Position numbers and translations under genes: made by a program | Shown here: piece by piece, positions 1 through 6,122 of the stretch | Layout: each line of letters starts with the position of its first letter | Numbering within the stretch: position 1 is the first letter of the stretch | The notes under the pieces: generated by a model | Databases searched by the model: none | Seen by the model: the letters and a program-made list of their open reading frames with translations, nothing else | Told to the model about the DNA's origin: nothing | DNA from: Bacteroidota bacterium | Lineage (GTDB): Bacteria; Bacteroidota; Bacteroidia; Bacteroidales; GCA-2748055 | Length of the DNA stretch: 6,302 nucleotides | Assembly: GCA_030592605.1 (NCBI GenBank) | Contig: JAUVIT010000114.1 | Span: forward strand, 1-6,302 | Direction: 5' to 3'

Positions 1-848
1 ATCATCCGGGAGAACATGGGAAGCAGCAACATGGCAAACAGGAGGGAGAACTGTGTGGCGGCTTCAAATATCCTGAAAGACTGGGCGTAGATCCCCGCCT
101 GCTCCCTGCCATTCTCAAGAAGCCGTTCCAGCATCACAGAATCGACCCGGTTGAAAAGAGCCATCAAAAGGATCAGCAATGCAAATGGGTAGCTGGAACG
201 TAGAATCTTCCAGGATCCTGCAAGACTGAATAAGTGAAAAAATGAGCCCGATCTGAAGCGAACAATGCTTGCACTTGTAATCAGTGTCAAAGTATAGGAG
301 GCTGTCTGGGCGTATACAAACCACTCAATCTGAAATGGTTTACTGGTGATATTTCCCCAAAGGAGCAAGCCCGTAAAGAGAATCATAAGGCTTCGGTCCA
401 GAACCGAGAGCAGGCTGTCGGTGCGGTATAGCTGCAAACCACTGATGTTGGTTCTGAAATAGAGGATAAAGGAGGCCAGGAACTGGTTAAGGACCAGAAT
501 CCAGAGCATTTGAAACTGCTCATGGGTGTATCCCAGAAGCTTCCCTGATACCAGAACTATTCCTGCATAAATAAGTGAAAGAAATAGCTTAAGCGGAATG
601 ATGGTGGCCAGATGCCCTTTTAGTAAGGAGTGGTCCCTGGCGATGGTGCGGTTGTTATAATTATTTATCCCCACATCAAGCAACATGTTAAGGATGAAGG
701 CGAAATTGAAAAGGGAGAAATAAAAACCATAGACCTCTTCACCTACATGGTTCTGCACTCCCACCTCAATGCCAAAGAACCAGATTGGTTTGATCAGCAG
801 GTTCAGAAAAATTAGCAGGGCCAGGTTGGTGATGAAGTGTTTTTTCAA
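1..848 (-). CDS. Polysaccharide (O-antigen/Wzx-type) flippase, C-terminus beyond window edge
   Basis: Translating the minus strand gives 282 uninterrupted residues running off the left edge, so the C-terminal part is missing. The protein is very hydrophobic, with likely membrane segments near residues 8-25, 42-58, 82-100, 115-131, 153-165, 177-196, 221-232 and 265-278. It shows features of the Bacteroidota polysaccharide-biosynthesis flippase group (MOP superfamily): an N-terminal 'NLLIKPIWFFGIEVGVQN' stretch, 'VYGFYFSLFNF', and 'DVGINNYNNRTIARD' around residues 58-72. Such proteins move lipid-linked sugar units across the inner membrane. No ATG occurs before residue 55, which would cut off the first membrane segment. 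The reading frame is open only from 875, so TTG at 848 is the best start; CTG at 854 is an alternative. The divergent glycosyltransferase supports a role in surface polysaccharide. Family assignment is confident; the exact substrate is unknown. Confidence 0.87.
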   Translation of the reverse strand, partial: MKKHFITNLALLIFLNLLIKPIWFFGIEVGVQNHVGEEVYGFYFSLFNFAFILNMLLDVGINNYNNRTIARDHSLLKGHLATIIPLKLFLSLIYAGIVLVSGKLLGYTHEQFQMLWILVLNQFLASFILYFRTNISGLQLYRTDSLLSVLDRSLMILFTGLLLWGNITSKPFQIEWFVYAQTASYTLTLITSASIVRFRSGSFFHLFSLAGSWKILRSSYPFALLILLMALFNRVDSVMLERLLENGREQAGIYAQSFRIFEAATQFSLLFAMLLLPMFSRM

Positions 849-872
849 ACTCAGGCGCTTAAAATATTTTTT
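842..872 (+). promoter_or_regulatory. Weak candidate promoter for the glycosyltransferase operon
   Basis: On the plus strand, TATTTTTT at 865-872 matches five of the six defined bases of the -7 consensus TAnnTTTG. A T-rich TTTT at 842-845 lies 19 nt upstream where the -33 element is expected. This would start transcription about 40 nt before the TTG at 922. The -33 part lies inside the first codons of the divergent flippase, and low-complexity A/T runs easily give such matches, so this is tentative. Confidence 0.2.
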
Positions 873-881
873 AAATCAATA

Positions 882-914
882 CAAATGTAATAAGTTCGCT
901 CCATAATTATTAAA
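882..914 (-). promoter_or_regulatory. Candidate Bacteroidota-type promoter for the flippase
   Basis: On the minus strand, positions 889-882 read TACATTTG, an exact match to the Bacteroidota -7 consensus TAnnTTTG. A TTTA at 914-911 lies 21 nt upstream and matches three of four bases of the -33 element TTTG. Transcription would begin near 875 and leave a leader of about 27 nt before the TTG start at 848. The spacing and exact -7 box make this the best promoter candidate in the window. It is a sequence match only, in an AT-rich gap where chance matches are possible. Confidence 0.45.
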
Positions 915-921
915 GGACGCT

Positions 922-2076
922 TTGAATCAGGAAACAAAAAGAAGAACGATTGCTGTAAATACAAGGCTTCTGATGCCTGGTAAGCTGGATGGTATTGGTT
1001 GGTTTACCTTTGAGACCTTAAAAAGAATCACCGCAGCACATCCCGAAGTTGATTTTATTTTTTTGTTTGATCGCAAATACAGCAATGAGGTGGTATTTGG
1101 TGAGAATGTAAGTCCCGTGGTGCTGGGTCCGCCAACCCGTCACCCCTTTCTCTGGCATTTCTGGTTTCAGTGGCGTGTCAAAAACTTCCTAAAGAAGAAG
1201 CGGCCGGACCTATTTCTCAGCACCGACGGTTTCATTCCCCTCTGCAACTTAACGCCTTCCGTGTCGGTGATTCACGATATAAATTTCGTACATCGTCCTG
1301 GCGACCTCCCCTGGCTGGTTCGGAAGTATTACAGGTATTATTTTCCAAAATTTGCTTTCAGAGCGACACGGATCGTTACCGTATCCGAATATTCCAGAAG
1401 AGATATTATAAACCAGTATGAGGTCCCCGAGGAAAAGATCGATCTGGCATACAACGGGGTTAATGAAAGGTACCATCCACTTACTGTGGAACAGGCAGTG
1501 GAAGTGCGCAAAGCCTACACCGGAGGATCACCATATTTTGTTTTTGTTGGGAGTATACACCCACGGAAAAACATTGCCAACCTGCTAAAGGCTTTTCAGC
1601 TGTTCAAAGATGAGAATAAGCAGAACTATAAAATGGTATTGGTAGGCGAGAAATTTTTTCTAAGCAAACCCATGGAGGAGCAGCTCGAGAAGATGAAGAA
1701 TAAGCAGGATGTCATCTTTACCGGTCGTCTTACACCCGATCAGCTGAATGATGTGCTGGGTGCAGCCTGGGCTATGACCTTTGTTCCTTATTTTGAAGGA
1801 TTCGGAATCCCCATCCTTGAGGCCATGAAATGTGAAATACCTGTTATTGCTTCCAAGGTGACCAGCCTGCCCGAAATTGCTGGAGATGCAGCACTTTTTG
1901 CCTCACCCGATAGTCCGGGCAGTATCCGGGATGGAATGATAAGGGTCGTACGGGAAGCGGGTTTGAGAGATGATCTGATTGAAAGAGGCAGGGAGCGCCG
2001 CAAATTATTTAGCTGGGACCATACAGCAGAGAAGCTTTGGGATTCTGTACAGCAGGTCCTGGATACCCATGCTTAA
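922..2076 (+). CDS. GT-B fold glycosyltransferase, GT4 family-like (group 1)
   Basis: A 384-residue cytoplasmic or membrane-associated retaining glycosyltransferase that likely adds a sugar from a nucleotide-sugar donor to a lipid-linked or polysaccharide acceptor. The N-terminal Rossmann strand is 'RTIAVNTRLL' (residues 8-17), followed by 'VSVIHDINFVHRP' (113-125) and 'RIVTVSEYSRRDI' (150-162). The donor-binding half begins near 'YFVFVGSIHPRKNIANLL' (205-222) and carries the E-x7-E motif as E292 and E300 in 'EGFGIPILEAM'. It ends with 'PVIASKVTSLPEIAGDAALF' (307-326). The length is typical. The start is TTG at 922, because the first in-frame ATG (973, codon 18) would remove the first beta strand; AAAGGA at 912-917 lies four bases before it. 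It is divergent from the flippase and overlaps rnhB, so it may lead an operon. The sugar specificity cannot be read from the sequence. Confidence 0.9.
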   Translation: MNQETKRRTIAVNTRLLMPGKLDGIGWFTFETLKRITAAHPEVDFIFLFDRKYSNEVVFGENVSPVVLGPPTRHPFLWHFWFQWRVKNFLKKKRPDLFLSTDGFIPLCNLTPSVSVIHDINFVHRPGDLPWLVRKYYRYYFPKFAFRATRIVTVSEYSRRDIINQYEVPEEKIDLAYNGVNERYHPLTVEQAVEVRKAYTGGSPYFVFVGSIHPRKNIANLLKAFQLFKDENKQNYKMVLVGEKFFLSKPMEEQLEKMKNKQDVIFTGRLTPDQLNDVLGAAWAMTFVPYFEGFGIPILEAMKCEIPVIASKVTSLPEIAGDAALFASPDSPGSIRDGMIRVVREAGLRDDLIERGRERRKLFSWDHTAEKLWDSVQQVLDTHA

Positions 2077-2671
2077 ATCATTTCATATTGAAGGAGCTGT
2101 TGAGGCTGGCTGTGACGAAGCTGGCAGGGGTTGTATTGCAGGACCCGTATTTGCAGCTGCAGTGATTCTTTCCCCACAGTTTAGCAATCCGGTGCTGGAT
2201 GACAGTAAAAAGCTAAGTGCAAAAAAGAGACAGCACCTGCGTACCTTGATTGAGCAGGAGGCTCTGTCCTGGGCTGTGGGTGTGGTCCATGAAAAGGAGA
2301 TTGATCAGATCAATATCCTTAATGCATCCTTCCTGGCGATGCACCGGGCGCTTGACGGCTTATCTTTGGTCCCCTCACATTTGCTGATTGATGGCAACAG
2401 ATTTAATCCTTATGGACTTATCTCCCATTCCTGCATTGTAAAGGGTGATGGGATTTATGCCTCCATCGCAGCAGCTTCCATACTGGCCAAAACGCACCGG
2501 GATGAATACATGGAAAGCTTGCACATGGAACATCCCCTCTATGGCTGGAACAAAAATAAGGGTTATCCCACCAGGGAGCACCGGAAGGCAGTACTAAAGC
2601 TGGGGCCCACACCCTACCACCGACGCTCATTCAGATTGCTGGACGACCAGACTCGCCTCAACTTTTCTTAA
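2069..2671 (+). CDS. rnhB: Ribonuclease HII
   Basis: A 200-residue type 2 RNase H, the usual family length. It cuts the RNA strand of RNA/DNA hybrids and nicks at single ribonucleotides misincorporated in DNA, starting ribonucleotide excision repair. The signature 'CDEAGRGCIAGPVFAAAVIL' covers residues 15-34, giving D16 and E17 as catalytic acids and G19-R20-G21 as the GRG motif. The other predicted metal ligands are D108 in 'LLIDGN' and D127 in 'KGDG'. The conserved 'SIAAASILAKTHRDEYM' (132-148), 'YGWNKNKGYPTREH' (158-171) and 'GPTPYHRRSF' (179-188) follow. The ATG at 2069 is preferred; an in-frame TTG at 1979 would add 30 residues that lie wholly within the glycosyltransferase gene and look like nothing in this family. 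The start lies 8 nt inside the upstream gene, which suggests translational coupling. All key residues are present. Confidence 0.96.
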   Translation: MLKSFHIEGAVEAGCDEAGRGCIAGPVFAAAVILSPQFSNPVLDDSKKLSAKKRQHLRTLIEQEALSWAVGVVHEKEIDQINILNASFLAMHRALDGLSLVPSHLLIDGNRFNPYGLISHSCIVKGDGIYASIAAASILAKTHRDEYMESLHMEHPLYGWNKNKGYPTREHRKAVLKLGPTPYHRRSFRLLDDQTRLNFS

Positions 2672-2712
2672 ACATACGGACTTGCTTACAAAACACCTGT
2701 TTACATGGTGGT

Positions 2713-2755
2713 TTCAGGAAGAATTTTACAATATTTGCAAATCATTTTTCCTGAA
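2713..2755. repeat. Imperfect 12-bp inverted repeat upstream of the S46 peptidase
   Basis: TTCAGGAA at 2713-2720 is repeated in inverted form as TTCCTGAA at 2748-2755. The pairing extends inward to 12 positions (2713-2724 with 2744-2755) with one G-U pair in RNA, leaving a 19-nt loop. The loop contains most of a second, perfect 10-bp palindrome, ATTTGCAAAT, at 2733-2742. The 3' arm is followed by TTGTTTTAT. It may be a weak terminator for rnhB, an operator for the peptidase gene, or a leader hairpin in its mRNA. The stem is AT-rich (4 of 12 pairs are G-C), so terminator strength would be low. Confidence 0.5.
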
Positions 2756-2787
2756 TTGTTTTATCAAATTACATAAATAGTATTGAT

Positions 2788-4941
2788 ATGAGGAAGTTTT
2801 TTCTTTTACTGACAGCACTGGTATTCACATTCCAGGCAAGAGTTCATGCTGATGAGGGCATGTGGCTGCTAAGTCTGATTGGCCAGGTGAATATGGATGA
2901 GATGACCGAAATGGGCCTTCAGCTGACTGCTGAACAAATTTACAGCATTAACCAGGCCAGCCTGAAAGATGCAGTAGGCGCACTGGACCGGGGTTCATGT
3001 ACAGCCGAACTTGTTTCGCCCGATGGTCTTTTGCTGACCAATCACCATTGTGGATACGGTGAGATCCAAAATCACAGTTCATTGGAGCATGACTTCCTGA
3101 AAGATGGTTTTTGGGCCATGACCAGGGATGAGGAGCTTCCCAACGAGGGCAAGACCATCACATTCCTGGTAAGGATGGAAGAGGTAAGCGACAGGATTGT
3201 TCCCGAACTGAATGAGGACATGGGAATGCAGGAACGCTCTTCGAAGGTGCGCTCTCTTACTGAAACCATCACCACAGAAGCTACCGAGGGAAACGAGTAC
3301 GAAGCAACTGTTAGGAGTATGTTCAACGGAAACAGGTATTTCCTTTTTATTACCCAAACGTACAGGGATGTGCGCCTGGTGGGTGCTCCACCCGAATCTA
3401 TTGGTAAATTTGGCCATGACACCGACAATTGGATGTGGCCACGCCATACGGGTGACTTTTCTATGTTCAGGGTTTATACTGCACCTGATGGCTCACCGGC
3501 CGATTACAGTCCGGAAAATATTCCTATGAAATCAAAACACCACCTTCCCATCTCCACAAAGGGATATGAAATGGGCGATTTCGCCATGGTGATGGGATAT
3601 CCCGGAGGCACTTCTCGTTATATGACCTCCTGGGAGGTTCAGGAGTCACTGGAGATTGATCACCCCATTCGCATACAGGTAAGGGGAATTAAACTGGAGC
3701 TGATGATGGAAGATATGCAGGCCAGTGAAAAAGTGAGGATTCAGTATGCATCCAAGCACTCCCGCTCCTCAAACTACTGGAAGAACTCAATCGGGATGAG
3801 CAAGGCATTGAAAAAATTGAAAGTGACGGAGAAAAAGCAGCAGGAGGAAGCAGATTTTACCCAGTGGATTGACCAGGATACAGAACGTCAGGCGCTTTAT
3901 GGAAATGCTCTTGGTGATATTCAAACAGCGGTTGAGGGCAGGAAAGAGATGATGATTGCCTTTAGCTATTTAGTTGAAGCCTATTATCAGGGAATAGAAA
4001 CTGTGGGTTTTGGGCGCAACCTGAGAGAGCTGGAGATGGCTCTTGCCGATCCGGAGCCTGACCAGGAGATGATTGATGCAATCACCACTGCTCTGAAGGA
4101 AGGTGCTGAAGGATTCTACAAAGACTATAATGCACCTACCGATAAAAAGGTGATGACTGCCATGGTTGCCCTGTTGATGGACGAATTGGGTGATGAGTAC
4201 CTGCCCTCCTCCATCCTTGAGGCTAAAACCAAGTACAAAGGCGATGCCGTAAAGTATGTGGACAACTACTTTAAAAAGTCGTTTTTAACCGATCAGGCCA
4301 GATACGATGCATTTATGGATAATCCCTCATTGAAAGTTTTAAAGAAAGATCCCGGATACCAGGCAGTCGTGGCTTTCCAGAAGCTTTTCGAGGTACGAGG
4401 CAAAATGGCTCAGTTTGAAGAGCCCTATAGCCGGGGTAGCAGGTTATACCTGAAAGGAAGAGTAGAGATGTATCCCAACAAGGATTTCTATTCCGATGCT
4501 AACTCTACCATGCGTATGAATTACGGAGTGGTAGGTGATTACTATCCCAGGGATGCAGTTCTCTATACCCATTATACCACTCTCGAAGGAGTAATGGAAA
4601 AAGAGGATCCCAATAATTTTGAATTCGTGGTATCAGAGAGGCTCAAGGAGTTCTATGAAAGCAAAGATTACGGACCATACGGGGAGAATGGAACCCTTAA
4701 TGTCTGCTTCACCACCAACAACGATATCACAGGTGGAAACTCCGGAAGTCCTGTGATGAATGCAAATGGCGAGCTTATCGGGATTGCCTTTGACGGAAAT
4801 TGGGAAGCCATGAGTGGTGATGTGGCTTTTGAGACCGAATTGCAGAAATGCATCAATGTAGATATCAGGTATGTCCTGTTTGTTATTGACAAATATGCTG
4901 GAGCCGGACACCTGGTAAATGAGATGACACTGGTAGACTAA
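2788..4941 (+). CDS. S46 family dipeptidyl-peptidase, DPP7-like, secreted
   Basis: A 717-residue serine exopeptidase of MEROPS family S46 (DPP7/DPP11), which removes dipeptides from the N-terminus of peptides in the periplasm or at the cell surface. A signal peptide covers residues 1-21 (basic MRK, hydrophobic LLLTALVFTF, likely cleavage after VHA), giving the typical mature start 'DEGMW'. The predicted triad is H87 in 'TNHHCGYG', D223 in 'PRHTGDFSMF' and S652 in 'TGGNSGSPV'. C71 and C88 flank the histidine as in the chymotrypsin fold and could form a disulfide. N214, W215, N329 and D669 occupy the positions known to hold the substrate amino terminus. G670, 18 residues after the serine, is glycine as in DPP7; DPP11 enzymes have arginine there. 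This favours hydrophobic rather than acidic P1 residues. Length is full for the family and no C-terminal sorting domain is seen. rnhA follows after 7 nt. Confidence 0.95.
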   Translation: MRKFFLLLTALVFTFQARVHADEGMWLLSLIGQVNMDEMTEMGLQLTAEQIYSINQASLKDAVGALDRGSCTAELVSPDGLLLTNHHCGYGEIQNHSSLEHDFLKDGFWAMTRDEELPNEGKTITFLVRMEEVSDRIVPELNEDMGMQERSSKVRSLTETITTEATEGNEYEATVRSMFNGNRYFLFITQTYRDVRLVGAPPESIGKFGHDTDNWMWPRHTGDFSMFRVYTAPDGSPADYSPENIPMKSKHHLPISTKGYEMGDFAMVMGYPGGTSRYMTSWEVQESLEIDHPIRIQVRGIKLELMMEDMQASEKVRIQYASKHSRSSNYWKNSIGMSKALKKLKVTEKKQQEEADFTQWIDQDTERQALYGNALGDIQTAVEGRKEMMIAFSYLVEAYYQGIETVGFGRNLRELEMALADPEPDQEMIDAITTALKEGAEGFYKDYNAPTDKKVMTAMVALLMDELGDEYLPSSILEAKTKYKGDAVKYVDNYFKKSFLTDQARYDAFMDNPSLKVLKKDPGYQAVVAFQKLFEVRGKMAQFEEPYSRGSRLYLKGRVEMYPNKDFYSDANSTMRMNYGVVGDYYPRDAVLYTHYTTLEGVMEKEDPNNFEFVVSERLKEFYESKDYGPYGENGTLNVCFTTNNDITGGNSGSPVMNANGELIGIAFDGNWEAMSGDVAFETELQKCINVDIRYVLFVIDKYAGAGHLVNEMTLVD

Positions 4942-4948
4942 TGCAACC

Positions 4949-5428
4949 ATGGCCCCAGGTGAAATAGTCATATATACAGATGGAGCTGCCCGGGGTAATC
5001 CCGGTCCAGGCGGACTGGGTGTTGTGATGCTATATGGAAAGCACCGCAAGGAGCTCTCTGAAGGTTTCAGGTTAACAACCAATAACCGGATGGAGCTACT
5101 TGCAGCGATTAGGGGCTTGGAAAGCCTGAAACGGGAAGATTTGAGCGTTAAGATCTATACCGATTCGCGCTATGTTTCCGATGCGGTGAACAAGGGATGG
5201 GTTTTTTCCTGGGAGGCAAAGCGCTTTAAGAACAAGAAGAATGTGGATCTCTGGCAGCAGCTCCTGGTCTTGTATCGTAAGTATAAGGTACAGTTTATTT
5301 GGGTAAAAGGGCATGCCAGTATTCCGGAAAATGAAAGATGCGACAGGCTGGCCGTTGAGGCCAGTCACGGCGCATCACTTCAGAAGGATTCCGGGTATGT
5401 GGAAAACAAGGATGAAACTTTAATATAG
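4949..5428 (+). CDS. rnhA: Ribonuclease HI
   Basis: A 159-residue type 1 RNase H, close to the usual 150-160 residues. It degrades RNA in RNA/DNA hybrids such as R-loops and replication primers. The catalytic DEDD set is visible: D11 in 'IYTDGAARGNPGPGG', E49 in 'TTNNRMELLAA', D72 in 'IYTDSRYV' and D132 in 'NERCDRLA'. H122 in 'WVKGHAS' matches the conserved active-site histidine. The segment around residues 83-102, with 'KRFKNKKNVDLW', is the basic protrusion that grips the hybrid, as in the E. coli enzyme. There is no separate N-terminal hybrid-binding domain. The ATG at 4949 puts the first beta strand at residues 5-10 as expected; an ATG at 4941 is in another frame and soon hits a stop. The short tail after residue 140 is not conserved in any way I recognise. 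It is 7 nt downstream of the peptidase gene and probably co-transcribed with it. Confidence 0.96.
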   Translation: MAPGEIVIYTDGAARGNPGPGGLGVVMLYGKHRKELSEGFRLTTNNRMELLAAIRGLESLKREDLSVKIYTDSRYVSDAVNKGWVFSWEAKRFKNKKNVDLWQQLLVLYRKYKVQFIWVKGHASIPENERCDRLAVEASHGASLQKDSGYVENKDETLI

Positions 5429-5462
5429 TTTTTCTTAAATTTCAGTACAAACCGGATTCATC

Positions 5463-5975
5463 ATGTTACATAAGTCAATCCTGTCATACCAGGGGCCGCT
5501 TTCTTTCAGTACCATTGACAGGTTGCTGTCAGAATTTAAATTGGCTGCACAGGACCATGATATCTCCTTCAAGACTTACAAGAAGATGATATCCGTGATG
5601 ATAGAGGCTTTGGAAAATGTTACTAAATACAGTGACCAGTTACTTTGTAACGGTGATCGTTCCTCTGTATTTTGCCCCTCCTGCAAGATAAGTCGTAACG
5701 ATTCGCTTATTGAGATGGAGACAACAAATCCGGTTAAGAAGCAGGAAGTGCTTTCCCTCAGAACAAGGATCGACAATGTAAATAGACAGGACAGTAATGC
5801 ATTAAAGGAGCTCTACAAGTCCACCATTACCAATGGAGAATTCTCTGCCACGGGTGGGGCTGGACTGGGTTTTATCGAGATGGCTAAAACTACCGGCAGC
5901 AAACTGGAGTATGCCTTTGAAAACCTGTCAAAGGAGTACTCCCTGTATACCTTCAGGGTTTCAATGCATATATAG
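5463..5975 (+). CDS. SiaB-like (DUF6272) GHKL-fold signalling protein
   Basis: A 170-residue soluble protein resembling the SiaB/DUF6272 group, which has a histidine-kinase-like ATPase fold. In the Pseudomonas SiaABCD pathway, SiaB phosphorylates SiaC (DUF1987), a regulator of a diguanylate cyclase. Here an N-box-like 'MIEALENVTKYS' (46-57) supplies E48 and N52, and a G-box-like 'GGAGLGFIEMA' (131-141) would form the nucleotide-binding loop. The ending 'LEYAFENLSKEYSLYTFRVSMHI' (148-170, quoted in part: 'LEYAFENL', 'SLYTFRVSMHI') is typical of the group. Three cysteines, C62, C71 and C74, cluster in the middle with a CPSC motif, which is unusual. No SiaC-, SiaA- or SiaD-like gene is present in the window. 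The gene starts 34 nt after rnhA on the same strand. Family membership is fairly sure; kinase activity, partner and pathway are inference. Confidence 0.78.
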   Translation: MLHKSILSYQGPLSFSTIDRLLSEFKLAAQDHDISFKTYKKMISVMIEALENVTKYSDQLLCNGDRSSVFCPSCKISRNDSLIEMETTNPVKKQEVLSLRTRIDNVNRQDSNALKELYKSTITNGEFSATGGAGLGFIEMAKTTGSKLEYAFENLSKEYSLYTFRVSMHI

Positions 5976-5991
5976 GCCTTCTGTTCTATTT

Positions 5992-6033
5992 CGTGCAGTC
6001 AAGTTCGTTTTCGAACACTTTTTCCCGTGCAGT
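5992..6033. repeat. 8-bp direct repeats flanking a hairpin
   Basis: CGTGCAGT occurs at 5992-5999 and again at 6026-6033, 34 nt apart start to start, or about three helical turns. Between them lies GTTCG-TTTT-CGAAC (6003-6016). The arrangement sits in the 147-nt gap between the SiaB-like gene and the permease gene. It could be a regulator binding site for the permease gene, but repeats of this length can arise by chance. Confidence 0.4.
6003..6023 (+). terminator. Weak terminator-like hairpin after the SiaB-like gene
   Basis: A 5-bp perfect stem (GTTCG/CGAAC, 6003-6007 and 6012-6016) with a TTTT loop is followed, after AC, by a run of five T at 6019-6023. It begins 27 nt after the stop codon of the SiaB-like gene, where a terminator would be expected. 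The stem is short, so termination would be weak; the same hairpin may instead belong to the repeat structure around it. Confidence 0.3.
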
Positions 6034-6122
6034 TCATCTAATAGTATCGATAACTAATTTATCATAAGCCTAATAAACATTATGGCACGAAAACTGTTTT
6101 TAATCAGAGCAAGAGATTTGTT

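Noticed and set aside
115..324. 69-codon minus-strand open frame
   Set aside because: It is in a different frame of the same strand as the flippase, which reads continuously through this stretch.
630..815. 61-codon plus-strand open frame
   Set aside because: It lies opposite the N-terminal part of the flippase, whose minus-strand translation is clearly a membrane protein; the plus-strand peptide resembles nothing.
1979..2068. 30-residue N-terminal extension of RNase HII from TTG at 1979
   Set aside because: The extension lies entirely within the glycosyltransferase coding region and is absent from the normal RNase HII layout, in which the DEAGRG motif lies near residue 15.
2672..2787. Promoter for the S46 peptidase gene
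   Set aside because: AATATTTG at 2730-2737 misses the first base of the -7 consensus, and no TTTG-like -33 element lies 19-21 nt upstream, so no promoter is annotated.
3072..3447. Two overlapping minus-strand frames of about 120 codons within the peptidase gene
   Set aside because: Both are antisense to the well-supported S46 coding sequence; they overlap each other in different frames and show no family features.
4633..5082. 149-codon open frame on the minus strand across the peptidase/rnhA junction
   Set aside because: It lies antisense to the catalytic serine region and to the first part of rnhA, both strongly conserved. Its translation has no recognisable domain and a composition typical of antisense shadow frames.
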